Shown here piece after piece: positions 14,999-23,511 of a stretch of DNA of 27,244 bases. The notes below the pieces were generated by a model, which was not told the origin of the DNA, did not search any database, and worked only from the letters and a program-made list of their open reading frames with translations. Source of the stretch: Ruminococcaceae bacterium UBA2854 (lineage in GTDB: Bacteria > Bacillota > Clostridia > Oscillospirales > Acutalibacteraceae); assembly GCA_002350765.1 (NCBI GenBank), contig DEFK01000025.1, positions 26,859-54,102 on the forward strand, given 5' to 3'. The stretch's first letter is position 1. The number at the start of each line of letters is the position of its first letter. A program made the position numbers and the translations under genes.

Positions 14999-16870
14999 TT
15001 GGATAACAAAAAGAAAACCCGTAATCTGCTTTTTTATATAGGAATTCCTATTGTGGTAATTCTTCTTGTAACCTTACTGTTTAATACACAGCAGCAGGAG
15101 AAAAGCATTAAAACATCACAGCTTGTAGGATACTTTGAAAAAGGACAGGTTAAGGATTATCAGCTTAATTACGGCACAGGCGCGATTAAGATTACATTAA
15201 ACGATGAAAAGAAAACCGTAGTTAACGGTTCTATCGCGAATCCCGAGGAATTCAGAGCTGATATCAAGCCCTACGCTTCCAAGAACAAGGGTATGACTTA
15301 CGACTTGGTTCGTAAGGCGGATAATTCCTTCATTATGAATATCCTGCCGACTATTATTCTGTTTGTACTGATAATAGCGTTCTGGTTCTTTATAATGCGC
15401 CGTATGGGCTCGGCCGGGCTCGGCGGTAAGGAAATGAGCTTCGGCAAGGCTAAGATTAAGAATACCAACGATGAAAAGCGTAAGACTACGTTTGACGACG
15501 TCGCGGGAGCTGATGAGGAAAAAGAGGAGCTCGAGGAAATTGTTGAGTTCTTAAAATCTCCCGAAAAGTACAATACTCTCGGCGCGCGTATTCCTAAGGG
15601 CGTACTGCTTGTAGGCCCTCCGGGAACAGGTAAAACCTTACTCGCGAGAGCTGTCGCGGGCGAAGCGGGAGTACCGTTCTTCTCGATTTCGGGTTCCGAT
15701 TTCGTAGAGATGTTCGTCGGCGTCGGAGCGTCACGTGTACGTGATTTATTCGACCAGGCTAAGAAGAACTCTCCCTGTATAGTATTCATAGATGAAATCG
15801 ACGCTGTAGGACGTCAGCGAGGCGCGGGTCTTGGCGGCGGTCACGATGAGCGTGAGCAGACCTTAAACCAGCTTCTCGTAGAGATGGACGGTTTCGGAGC
15901 TAATGAGGGCGTTATTATGATAGCCGCTACCAACCGTCCCGATATTCTCGATCCCGCGTTAATGCGTCCCGGAAGATTCGATCGCCAGGTAATCGTAAGC
16001 TATCCCGATATTAACGGTCGTGAGGCTATCTTAAAGGTACACGCCCGTAAGAAACCGCTTGCTCCCGATGTTAAGCTTCGCACTATCGCTAAAACTACCG
16101 CGGGCTTTACAGGAGCCGACCTCGAAAACCTTCTTAACGAAGCCGCTTTACTCGCCGCCAGAGCGGATAAAAAGGCTATCACAATGAAAGAAATCGAGGA
16201 AGCTACAATCAAGGTTGTAGCTGGCGCCGAGAAGAAGAGCAAGGTTATGAGCGATAAGGAAAAACGTCTTACCGCTTACCACGAGGCGGGTCACGCTATA
16301 CTCTTCCATGTATGTGAAACCCAGGATCCCGTCCATGAAATTTCAATTATTCCCCGAGGTATGGCGGGCGGATATACTATGCCGCTTCCGACCGAGGATA
16401 AATCCTATATGTCGCGTAACGAAATGTTCGAGGATATCGTAGTCGCGTTAGGCGGACGTGTTGCCGAAGCGATTGTGCTTGACGATATTTCCACAGGCGC
16501 GTCCAACGATATCGAAAAGGCGACTAAGACCGCGAGAAATATGGTTACTAAGTACGGTATGACCGACGAGCTCGGACCTATCGCTTACGGCCAGCAGAGC
16601 GGCGAGGTGTTCCTCGGAAAAGATATGGGACACGTTAAGGATTATTCCGACGAAACTGCCGCGAAGATTGACGAGCTCGTGCTTAAAATCGTTAAGAAAG
16701 CGTACGCTCAGGCTGAAAGCAGTCTTAGAGATAATCTTGATAAGCTCCACGAAATCGCTAAGTATCTTATCAAGAACGAAAAAATGCACAGCGAGGACTT
16801 CGAAAAGGTTATGAACGGCACGTTCGAGTGGAATGAAAATGAAATCGAAGAAGATGAAGACAGCGAATAA
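14999..16870 (+). CDS. ftsH: ATP-dependent zinc metalloprotease FtsH
   Basis: FtsH is a membrane-anchored AAA+ protease that degrades misfolded membrane proteins and some regulators. Two transmembrane helices (about residues 10-28 and 105-132) flank a small external domain. The AAA module has Walker A GPPGTGKT at about 206-213, Walker B CIVFIDEIDAVG and the second region of homology with NRPDILDPALMRPGRFDR. The protease domain has the zinc motif HEAGH at residues 428-432. At 623 residues it is full length. The start is TTG 14999: AAGGAG (14983-14988) precedes it, and the nearby ATG 14992 leads to a stop after four codons. Confidence 0.96.
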   Translation: MDNKKKTRNLLFYIGIPIVVILLVTLLFNTQQQEKSIKTSQLVGYFEKGQVKDYQLNYGTGAIKITLNDEKKTVVNGSIANPEEFRADIKPYASKNKGMTYDLVRKADNSFIMNILPTIILFVLIIAFWFFIMRRMGSAGLGGKEMSFGKAKIKNTNDEKRKTTFDDVAGADEEKEELEEIVEFLKSPEKYNTLGARIPKGVLLVGPPGTGKTLLARAVAGEAGVPFFSISGSDFVEMFVGVGASRVRDLFDQAKKNSPCIVFIDEIDAVGRQRGAGLGGGHDEREQTLNQLLVEMDGFGANEGVIMIAATNRPDILDPALMRPGRFDRQVIVSYPDINGREAILKVHARKKPLAPDVKLRTIAKTTAGFTGADLENLLNEAALLAARADKKAITMKEIEEATIKVVAGAEKKSKVMSDKEKRLTAYHEAGHAILFHVCETQDPVHEISIIPRGMAGGYTMPLPTEDKSYMSRNEMFEDIVVALGGRVAEAIVLDDISTGASNDIEKATKTARNMVTKYGMTDELGPIAYGQQSGEVFLGKDMGHVKDYSDETAAKIDELVLKIVKKAYAQAESSLRDNLDKLHEIAKYLIKNEKMHSEDFEKVMNGTFEWNENEIEEDEDSE

Positions 16871-16881
16871 ATAATAATTCA

Positions 16882-16926
16882 GGTCGGGATGATGAATGGT
16901 TATAATAGCGCCATTTATTCCCGACC
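16882..16926 (+). terminator. Hairpin between ftsH and uvrA (weak terminator or attenuator)
   Basis: The 8-bp stem GGTCGGGA/TCCCGACC has an inner ATGG/CCAT pairing. The following sequence CGATTTATAAT has only a short U-tract, so termination is probably partial and uvrA may be read from upstream. Confidence 0.5.
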
Positions 16927-16950
16927 GATTTATAATAAAACGGAGTTTTT

Positions 16951-19776
16951 ATGAGCAAACAAATTATAGTAAAAGGCGCGCGCCAGCATAATTTAAAAAA
17001 TATTAATGTCGGTATCCCGCGCGATAAGCTCGTTGTAATAACAGGCTTGTCGGGATCTGGAAAGAGCTCGCTTGCCTTCGATACAATTTACGCCGAGGGT
17101 CAGCGCAGATATGTTGAGAGTTTAAGCTCCTACGCGAGAATGTTCCTCGGTCAGAGCAATAAGCCCGACGTAGACGAAATCCAGGGGCTTTCTCCCGCGA
17201 TTTCCATCGACCAGAAAACTACATCCCATAATCCCCGTTCAACCGTCGGTACGGTTACGGAGATTTACGACTACCTGCGACTTTTATTCGCCCGTATCGG
17301 AGTACCGCACTGTCCTGTTTGCGGACGCGAGATTACCCAGCAGACGATAGACCAGATCGTAGACAGCGTGCTCGAGCTCGAGGACGGAACGAAAATCCAG
17401 ATTATGGCGCCTATCGTAAAGGGTAGGAAAGGTACTCAGCAAAAGGAGTTTGAAAAGGCTAAAAAAGCGGGCTTTGTTCGTGTAAGAGCCGACGGCGAGG
17501 TGTACGACCTTTCGGAAGAAATAATTCTCGAAAAGAATAAAAAACATAATGTTGACATAATTGTAGACCGTCTTGTTATAAAGGACGATATACGTTCGCG
17601 CTTAGCCGACTCTATCGAAACCGCATCAAAGCTTACGGGCGGACTTATTACCGTAAATGTAATAAACGGCGAGGATTTAGAGTTTTCCCAAAACTACGCC
17701 TGTCCCGAGCACGGTATCAGCGTGGACGAGCTTAGCCCGAGGATGTTTTCATTTAACAATCCCTTCGGCGCCTGTCCTAAATGTACTGGCTTAGGTATAT
17801 TTTTAAAGGTTGACCCGCAGCTTGTAATTCCAAATCCCGAATTAAGTATCGCTCAGGGCGGACTAAAAGGCTCGGGCTGGGCTATGGAGGGCAATTCCAT
17901 AGCTGAGATGTATTTTCAGGCTTTAGCGAAAAAATATAAATTCAGTTTAAATACTCCTTTGGGAGAACTCCCCGAGAAGATAATTAATATCCTGCTCTAC
18001 GGTACGAACGGCGAAGAGCTTACCTTGCGCCGTGTAATGCCGTTCGGCGATGTACGCGTTATGAAGCGGCCGTTTGAGGGAGTTGTAAACAACTTAGAAC
18101 GCCGTTTCAAGGAAACCACAAGCGCGTGGATAAAGGACGAAATCCAAGGGTATATGTCTGAAATCCCCTGCGACGAGTGCGGCGGACAACGATTATCCAA
18201 GGTCAGCCTAGCCGTTACCGTCGGCGGACTGAATATAGCCGAATTCTGCGATATGCCTGTTGTTGACGCTCTCGATTTTATAAAGACGAGCGAGCTTTCC
18301 GACCGTGACCGCTTTATTGGTAAAGCCGTGTTTAAGGAAGTGAGGGAGAGGCTTAATTTTTTAAACAGCGTAGGCTTGGGTTATTTAACTTTATCTCGCT
18401 CGAGCGGAACTCTCTCGGGCGGAGAGAGCCAGCGTATAAGATTGGCTACTCAAATCGGCTCGTCGCTTATGGGCGTAATGTACGTGCTGGATGAGCCTAG
18501 TATCGGACTTCACCAGCGCGATAACGAAAAGCTTCTCGGTACATTAAAGCATCTCAGAGATGTAGGAAATACCGTTATAGTGGTTGAGCACGACGAGGAA
18601 ACTATGTACGCCGCCGACCATATTATCGACATAGGACCTGGTGCGGGAATCCACGGCGGAGAAATTGTCGCCGAGGGTACTGTGGAGGATATTAAGGCTT
18701 GCGAGAAATCTATCACAGGTCAGTACCTCAGCGGTAAGCGCTATATTCCCGTTCCCGATAAGCACCGTAAGGGCAACGGAAAGTATCTCGAGGTTAAGGG
18801 CGCGGCTCAGAATAACCTGAAGAATATTAACGTAAAATTCCCGCTCGGTAAGTTTATCTGTGTTACGGGAGTTTCGGGATCGGGCAAGAGCTCTCTCGTT
18901 AACGAGATTGTTTATAAAAAGCTCGCTTCCGAGCTTAACCGCGCTAAAATCCACGCGGGAAAGCATAAGAGCATTAAAGGGCTTGAAAACTTAGATAAGG
19001 TTATTAATATAAACCAGAGCCCGATAGGCAGAACTCCGAGAAGTAACCCCGCGACATATACGGGCGTGTTTACCGATATACGCGCGCTGTTCGCTACGAC
19101 CTCCGAGGCGAAGATGCGCGGATATACCCAGAGCCGTTTTTCGTTTAACGTAAAGGGAGGCCGCTGTGAAGCCTGCCAGGGCGACGGTATTATTAAGATT
19201 GAAATGCACTTTCTTCCCGATGTATACGTCCCGTGCGACGTATGTAAGGGCAGAAGATATAACCACGAAACCTTGGAGGTTAAATATAAGGGTAAGTCTA
19301 TTCACGATGTGCTTGAAATGACTGTCGAGGAAGGGCTCGAGTTCTTTAAGTCTATACCGAAAATAAGCCGAAAGCTCCAGACGCTTTATGAAGTCGGGCT
19401 TGGGTATATTAAGATAGGCCAGCCCGCGACAACTCTCTCGGGCGGTGAAGCTCAGCGTGTTAAGCTCGCGACGGAGCTTGCTAAGCGCAGTACAGGCAGG
19501 ACGGTTTATATCCTCGACGAGCCGACAACGGGCTTGCATATCGCGGACGTCCATAAGCTTATCGAGGTTTTGAATAAGTTGGTTGACAGCGGAAATACCG
19601 TAATCGTTATCGAGCATAACCTCGACCTTATAAAGATTTCCGACCATATTATCGACCTCGGACCCGAGGGCGGTAACGGAGGCGGTGAAATAGTCGCCGA
19701 GGGTACTCCCGAAAAGGTCGCGAAGGTTGAAGGCTCGTTTACGGGCGAGTATCTTAGTAAAGTGCTTAATAATTAA
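16951..19776 (+). CDS. uvrA: Excinuclease ABC subunit UvrA
   Basis: UvrA is the damage sensor of nucleotide excision repair; it loads UvrB at lesions. It carries two ABC ATPase modules, with Walker A motifs GLSGSGKSSLA near residue 32 and GVSGSGKSSLV in the second half. The signatures are LSGGESQRIRLA and LSGGEAQRVKLA. Zinc-binding cysteine pairs are visible in HCPVCG, FGACPKCTG, and GGRCEACQGDG with VPCDVCKGRRY. The length of 941 residues is normal. GGAG precedes ATG 16951. The usual partner uvrB is not in this window. Confidence 0.98.
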   Translation: MSKQIIVKGARQHNLKNINVGIPRDKLVVITGLSGSGKSSLAFDTIYAEGQRRYVESLSSYARMFLGQSNKPDVDEIQGLSPAISIDQKTTSHNPRSTVGTVTEIYDYLRLLFARIGVPHCPVCGREITQQTIDQIVDSVLELEDGTKIQIMAPIVKGRKGTQQKEFEKAKKAGFVRVRADGEVYDLSEEIILEKNKKHNVDIIVDRLVIKDDIRSRLADSIETASKLTGGLITVNVINGEDLEFSQNYACPEHGISVDELSPRMFSFNNPFGACPKCTGLGIFLKVDPQLVIPNPELSIAQGGLKGSGWAMEGNSIAEMYFQALAKKYKFSLNTPLGELPEKIINILLYGTNGEELTLRRVMPFGDVRVMKRPFEGVVNNLERRFKETTSAWIKDEIQGYMSEIPCDECGGQRLSKVSLAVTVGGLNIAEFCDMPVVDALDFIKTSELSDRDRFIGKAVFKEVRERLNFLNSVGLGYLTLSRSSGTLSGGESQRIRLATQIGSSLMGVMYVLDEPSIGLHQRDNEKLLGTLKHLRDVGNTVIVVEHDEETMYAADHIIDIGPGAGIHGGEIVAEGTVEDIKACEKSITGQYLSGKRYIPVPDKHRKGNGKYLEVKGAAQNNLKNINVKFPLGKFICVTGVSGSGKSSLVNEIVYKKLASELNRAKIHAGKHKSIKGLENLDKVININQSPIGRTPRSNPATYTGVFTDIRALFATTSEAKMRGYTQSRFSFNVKGGRCEACQGDGIIKIEMHFLPDVYVPCDVCKGRRYNHETLEVKYKGKSIHDVLEMTVEEGLEFFKSIPKISRKLQTLYEVGLGYIKIGQPATTLSGGEAQRVKLATELAKRSTGRTVYILDEPTTGLHIADVHKLIEVLNKLVDSGNTVIVIEHNLDLIKISDHIIDLGPEGGNGGGEIVAEGTPEKVAKVEGSFTGEYLSKVLNN

Positions 19777-19800
19777 GAATCAGGAATTATATATTACAGG

Positions 19801-19830
19801 CGCCGATGTGAGAAATCGCATCGGCGTTTT
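19801..19830 (+). terminator. Intrinsic terminator of uvrA
   Basis: CGCCGATG/CATCGGCG form an 8-bp stem with a 10-base loop, followed by TTTT. It lies 25 bases after the uvrA stop. Confidence 0.85.
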
Positions 19831-19866
19831 CAGGTTGAAGTTTATTTATAAAAAAATAGGGGGTTG

Positions 19867-19886
19867 AAGTGTTGACGTAGACACTT
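19867..19886. repeat. 20-bp palindrome-like element at the aspS -35 region
   Basis: AAGTGT and ACACTT flank eight bases, and the element covers the -35 box. It matches 2412-2431 at 17 of 20 positions and shares the core TTGACGT-GACACT with 9228-9247. Confidence 0.55.
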
Positions 19887-19901
19887 AAAATATGGTATAC
19901 T
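19872..19901 (+). promoter_or_regulatory. aspS-gatCAB promoter
   Basis: TTGACG (19872-19877), an 18-base spacer ending in TGG, and TATACT (19896-19901) form an extended -10 promoter. The predicted start is at about 19908, giving a leader of about 55 bases. Confidence 0.78.
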
Positions 19902-19909
19902 AACTGTTG

Positions 19910-19945
19910 ATAATGCGAAAATAGGGGCATTATGCTTTTAATGCC
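19910..19945 (+). promoter_or_regulatory. Alternative hairpins in the aspS leader
   Basis: ATAATGC (19910-19916) can pair perfectly with GCATTAT (19927-19933). Alternatively GGCATTA (19926-19932) can pair perfectly with TAATGCC (19939-19945). The two 7-bp stems share bases and exclude each other. No T-box sequence is present and neither stem ends in a U-tract. Confidence 0.4.
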
Positions 19946-19963
19946 GTGAAAGGACTAAGATAT

Positions 19964-21709
19964 ATGATTATGGAGAACATTTACCGCACGGTAAACTGCG
20001 GTCAGCTAAGAGAAGAAAATATCGGTCAGGAAGTAAGAGTCGCGGGCTGGGTAGAGAATATCCGAGACCACGGCGGAGTTATGTTCCTCGATATCCGCGA
20101 CGAGTACGGAGTGCTTCAGGTTGTAGTGCATGACGACAATCTTTTAAAGGATATCAACCGTGAATGTACCGTTACTCTAAGCGGTAAGGTTGTAAAGCGT
20201 GACGACGATACAATCAACCCGAAAATCGCTACAGGTTACGTAGAGGTTCATACCGAGGATATTAAGGTGCTCGGTAAATGTAAGAACGAGCTCCCGTTCG
20301 AGGTAGCTACTTCCAAAAATACAAACGAGGAGGTAAGACTTAAATACCGTTTCCTCGATTTAAGAAATCCCAAGGTTCATAATAATATGCTCCTGCGTTC
20401 ACAGGTAGTATCGTTTATGAGAAATAAGATGAACGAGCTCGGCTTTACCGAGATTAATACTCCGATCCTCTCGGCTTCATCTCCCGAGGGCGCGCGAGAT
20501 TATCTTATTCCCAGCCGTAAGCATAAGGGTAAGTTCTACGCGCTTCCGCAGGCTCCCCAGATTTTTAAACAGCTTTTAATGGTTTCGGGATTTGATAAAT
20601 ATTTCCAGATGGCTCCCTGTTTCCGTGATGAGGACGCGAGAGCCGATAGAAGCCCGGGTGAGTTCTACCAGCTCGACTTCGAGATGGCTTTCGCTACGCA
20701 GGAAGATGTATTTAAGGTAGCCGAGGAAGTTTTATACGATACATTCTCGAAGTTTACCGATAAAAAAGTAAGCCCCGCGCCGTTTAAGCGTATTCCTTTC
20801 GAGGAGGCTATGCTTAAATACGGTACGGATAAGCCCGATTTAAGAAATCCGCTCGAGATTAAAGAGATCAGCGATATGTTCGAGGAAACCGATTTCGCTC
20901 CGTTCAGGAAGAAATGTGTTCGCTCGATTAATGTTCCCGACGCCGCCGCTCAGAGCAAGAAGTGGTTTAAGCGTATGGAGGAATTCGCGCTTTCTATCGG
21001 AATGAAGGGCTTAGGCTACGTTAAGGTTAGAGATGATATGACCTTCGACGGCCCGATTGATAAGTTCTTAAAGCCGGGAGACCGTGAGGAGCTTATAAAG
21101 CGTAACGGCTCTAAAGCGGGCGACGTAATCTACTTTATCGCCGACAGCAAGGCTCAGGCGCCTCTGCTCGCGGGACAGATTCGAACCGAAGTCGCTAACA
21201 GACTTGACCTTATTGACAAGAGCCGCTTTGACTTATGCTTTATCGTGGATTTCCCGATGTACGAAATCGACGAGGACGGAAAGACTATCTTTACGCATAA
21301 CCCGTTCTCAATGCCTCAGGGCGGTATGGACGCCCTCCTTAATAAAGCGCCCACCGAGATTTTAGCGTATCAGTACGATATCGTTTGTAACGGTGTTGAG
21401 CTTTCTTCGGGAGCTGTTCGTAACCATGATTTGGATATTATGATTAAAGCGTTTGAAATCGCTGGCTACAGCGAGGACGAGCTGAAAGATAAATTCAAGG
21501 CTTTATATACAGCGTTCCAGTACGGAGCACCGCCTCACGCGGGTATGGCTCCCGGAGTTGACCGCCTCATAATGCTTTTAACTGACGAAGAGAATATCCG
21601 CGAGGTTATCCCGTTCCCGATGAACTCCAACGCTCAGGATGTACTCCTCGGCGCTCCGAACGAAGTAAGCGAAATGCAGCTTCGTGAGGTGCATGTAAAA
21701 CTAAGATAA
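19964..21709 (+). CDS. aspS: Aspartyl-tRNA synthetase, probably non-discriminating (Asp/Asn)
   Basis: This is a class II synthetase of the bacterial type, with an N-terminal OB-fold, a catalytic core and an inserted GAD domain. Motif 2 is APCFRDEDARADRSPGEF and motif 3 is APGVDRLIMLL. At 581 residues it is of usual size. In the anticodon-binding OB-fold the sequence is NIRDHGGVMF, with histidine at about residue 36; this position is histidine in the studied non-discriminating enzymes and leucine in the E. coli enzyme. Together with gatCAB directly downstream, this suggests it also charges tRNA-Asn with aspartate. ATG 19964 is chosen because AAAGGA (19949-19954) is nine bases upstream; GTG 19946 overlaps that site. 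Confidence 0.95.
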   Translation: MIMENIYRTVNCGQLREENIGQEVRVAGWVENIRDHGGVMFLDIRDEYGVLQVVVHDDNLLKDINRECTVTLSGKVVKRDDDTINPKIATGYVEVHTEDIKVLGKCKNELPFEVATSKNTNEEVRLKYRFLDLRNPKVHNNMLLRSQVVSFMRNKMNELGFTEINTPILSASSPEGARDYLIPSRKHKGKFYALPQAPQIFKQLLMVSGFDKYFQMAPCFRDEDARADRSPGEFYQLDFEMAFATQEDVFKVAEEVLYDTFSKFTDKKVSPAPFKRIPFEEAMLKYGTDKPDLRNPLEIKEISDMFEETDFAPFRKKCVRSINVPDAAAQSKKWFKRMEEFALSIGMKGLGYVKVRDDMTFDGPIDKFLKPGDREELIKRNGSKAGDVIYFIADSKAQAPLLAGQIRTEVANRLDLIDKSRFDLCFIVDFPMYEIDEDGKTIFTHNPFSMPQGGMDALLNKAPTEILAYQYDIVCNGVELSSGAVRNHDLDIMIKAFEIAGYSEDELKDKFKALYTAFQYGAPPHAGMAPGVDRLIMLLTDEENIREVIPFPMNSNAQDVLLGAPNEVSEMQLREVHVKLR

Positions 21710-21740
21710 TTCGTAATTCGTAATGCGCAATGCGCAATTA
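21708..21740. repeat. Tandem heptamers AATTCGT/AATGCGC between aspS and gatC
   Basis: Two AATTCGT units are followed by two AATGCGC units and AATTA. The array begins inside the aspS stop codon and ends before the gatC ribosome binding site. Its unit length equals that of the AGTTAAG arrays but the sequence differs. Confidence 0.75.
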
Positions 21741-21765
21741 GTTTCTTCGAGAAAGAAGGATAAAA

Positions 21766-22044
21766 ATGGTAACTAAGCAAGACGTAGAAAACATAGCTAT
21801 ACTCTCAAAGCTTTTTGTCGCGGAGGAGGAGCTCGACGATTTAACAAAGCAGATGCAGGAAATCGTAGAGTTCGCCGACGCTATTAACAACGCTCCCGAC
21901 TCGGGCGAGGAGTTCGATAATATTAATAATCTGTCAAACGTTTTCCGCGAGGACGTTGTTGTAGAGTCGCTTCCGAGCGAGGAGATTCTGAAGAACGCTC
22001 CCGAACAGGCGGAGGATCATTTCTTGGTACGCAATCACAACTAG
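21766..22044 (+). CDS. gatC: Asp-tRNA(Asn)/Glu-tRNA(Gln) amidotransferase subunit C
   Basis: GatC is the small subunit that wraps around and stabilises GatA and joins it to GatB. The start VTKQDVENIAILSKLFVAEE and the later EFADAINNAPDSGEEFDN fit the family. At 92 residues it is of normal length. GAAGGA precedes ATG 21766. It lies 56 bases after aspS and 9 bases before gatA, in the same transcription unit. Confidence 0.93.
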   Translation: MVTKQDVENIAILSKLFVAEEELDDLTKQMQEIVEFADAINNAPDSGEEFDNINNLSNVFREDVVVESLPSEEILKNAPEQAEDHFLVRNHN

Positions 22045-22053
22045 GAGGTAAGT

Positions 22054-23511
22054 ATGTCTGAAATTAAAAAGATACACGACCTGCTTACATCCAAGCAGAT
22101 TTCGTGTAAGGAACTGACTGAAAAATATTTAAGCTCAATAAACAGCGATAACGCCGAGCTCAACGCTTACGTAAACGTTACCGCTGACGAGGCATTAGCT
22201 CAGGCTGAAAAGGTTGACGCTAAGCTTTCTAAGGGCGAAGAAATCGGACTTTTAGAAGGCGTTCCGATGACCGTTAAGGATAATATTTCGACAAAGGGTA
22301 TAGAAACTACCTGCTGTTCAAAAATCCTTACGGGTTATAAGCCGATATATAACGCTACCGTTTGGGAAAAGCTCCAGAACGACGGCGCTGTTATGCTCGG
22401 TAAAACCAATATGGACGAGTTCGCTATGGGTTCATCCTGCGAAACCTCGTACTTCGGCGGAGCGACTAACCCCTTTAATACCAACCACTGCGCGGGAGGT
22501 TCATCGGGCGGTGTAGCGAGCGCAGTCGGCGGTAATATTGCCGCTTACGGACTTGGCTCAGATACAGGCGGTTCAATCCGTCAGCCCGCTTCATTCTGCG
22601 GAATGGTAGGACTTAAACCGACCTACGGCGCGGTGTCGCGTTACGGTCTTATCGCGTACGCCTCAAGCCTTGACCAGATTGGCCCTATTACCAAAACGGT
22701 TGAGGACGCGGCTATAGTATACGACGCTATTTCCGACTACGATCCCAAGGACAGCACATCTCAGGGACGTAAGGGTGAAAATACATTTGATACCGTTAAT
22801 AATGATATTAAGGGTATGAAAATCGGAATTGCCCGCGAGTATCTCGAGGGCGTCCGTGACGACGTAAAGGAAGCGGTTTTAAACGCCGTTAAGGTTTACG
22901 AGAGCTTAGGCGCCGAGGTTGTTTATTTCGATATGCCCGCGCTTAAATTCGCCTTACCCGTTTATTATATTATCGCCTGCGCCGAGGCATCGTCTAACCT
23001 CGGACGTTACGACGGAATCCGCTACGGCTTTAAGACCGAGCACTATAACGGTACCCACGATATGATGTGCCGTACACGAAGCGAGGGCTTCGGAGCGGAG
23101 GTTAAGAGAAGAATCCTTCTCGGTACTTATGTGCTTTCGGCGGGTTATTACGACGCTTATTATAAGAAAGCCCAGAACTTAAGAGGAACTATCGTTAAGG
23201 CGTTTGACGACGCGTTTACCAAGTGCGACTTTATCTTAGCGCCTACAGTTCCGATGACAGCGTTTGAAATGGGCCACGCCGTTTCCGACCCGATTGAAAC
23301 ATATTTAACCGATATCTGTACCGTTCCTGTAAATATCGCGGGACTTCCCGCCGTATCGGTACCTTGCGGATTTAACGACAAGGGTATGCCTATCGGTATG
23401 CAGCTTATCGGTAATAAATTCAGAGAAGCGACTATCCTCAACGCCGCTAACGCGTACGAGAAAGCCGCTCCCGAAAACTTTAAAGAAACAAAGTGGGGTG
23501 TAAAACTGTGA
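22054..23511 (+). CDS. gatA: Asp-tRNA(Asn)/Glu-tRNA(Gln) amidotransferase subunit A
   Basis: GatA is the amidase that releases ammonia from glutamine for the transamidation of mischarged tRNA. The amidase signature shows the Lys-cis-Ser-Ser triad: K75 in MTVKDNIS, S150 in GGSSGGVASAV and S174 in GSDTGGSIRQPAS. The spacing of 75 and 24 residues equals that in the well-studied staphylococcal enzyme. Length 485 residues is normal. A strong ribosome binding site AGGAGG precedes ATG 22054. The last four bases overlap the start of gatB. Confidence 0.97.
   Translation: MSEIKKIHDLLTSKQISCKELTEKYLSSINSDNAELNAYVNVTADEALAQAEKVDAKLSKGEEIGLLEGVPMTVKDNISTKGIETTCCSKILTGYKPIYNATVWEKLQNDGAVMLGKTNMDEFAMGSSCETSYFGGATNPFNTNHCAGGSSGGVASAVGGNIAAYGLGSDTGGSIRQPASFCGMVGLKPTYGAVSRYGLIAYASSLDQIGPITKTVEDAAIVYDAISDYDPKDSTSQGRKGENTFDTVNNDIKGMKIGIAREYLEGVRDDVKEAVLNAVKVYESLGAEVVYFDMPALKFALPVYYIIACAEASSNLGRYDGIRYGFKTEHYNGTHDMMCRTRSEGFGAEVKRRILLGTYVLSAGYYDAYYKKAQNLRGTIVKAFDDAFTKCDFILAPTVPMTAFEMGHAVSDPIETYLTDICTVPVNIAGLPAVSVPCGFNDKGMPIGMQLIGNKFREATILNAANAYEKAAPENFKETKWGVKL

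Noticed and set aside
19887..19963. T-box leader before aspS
   Set aside because: The leader is about 55 bases, with no conserved T-box sequence and no terminator/antiterminator pair.
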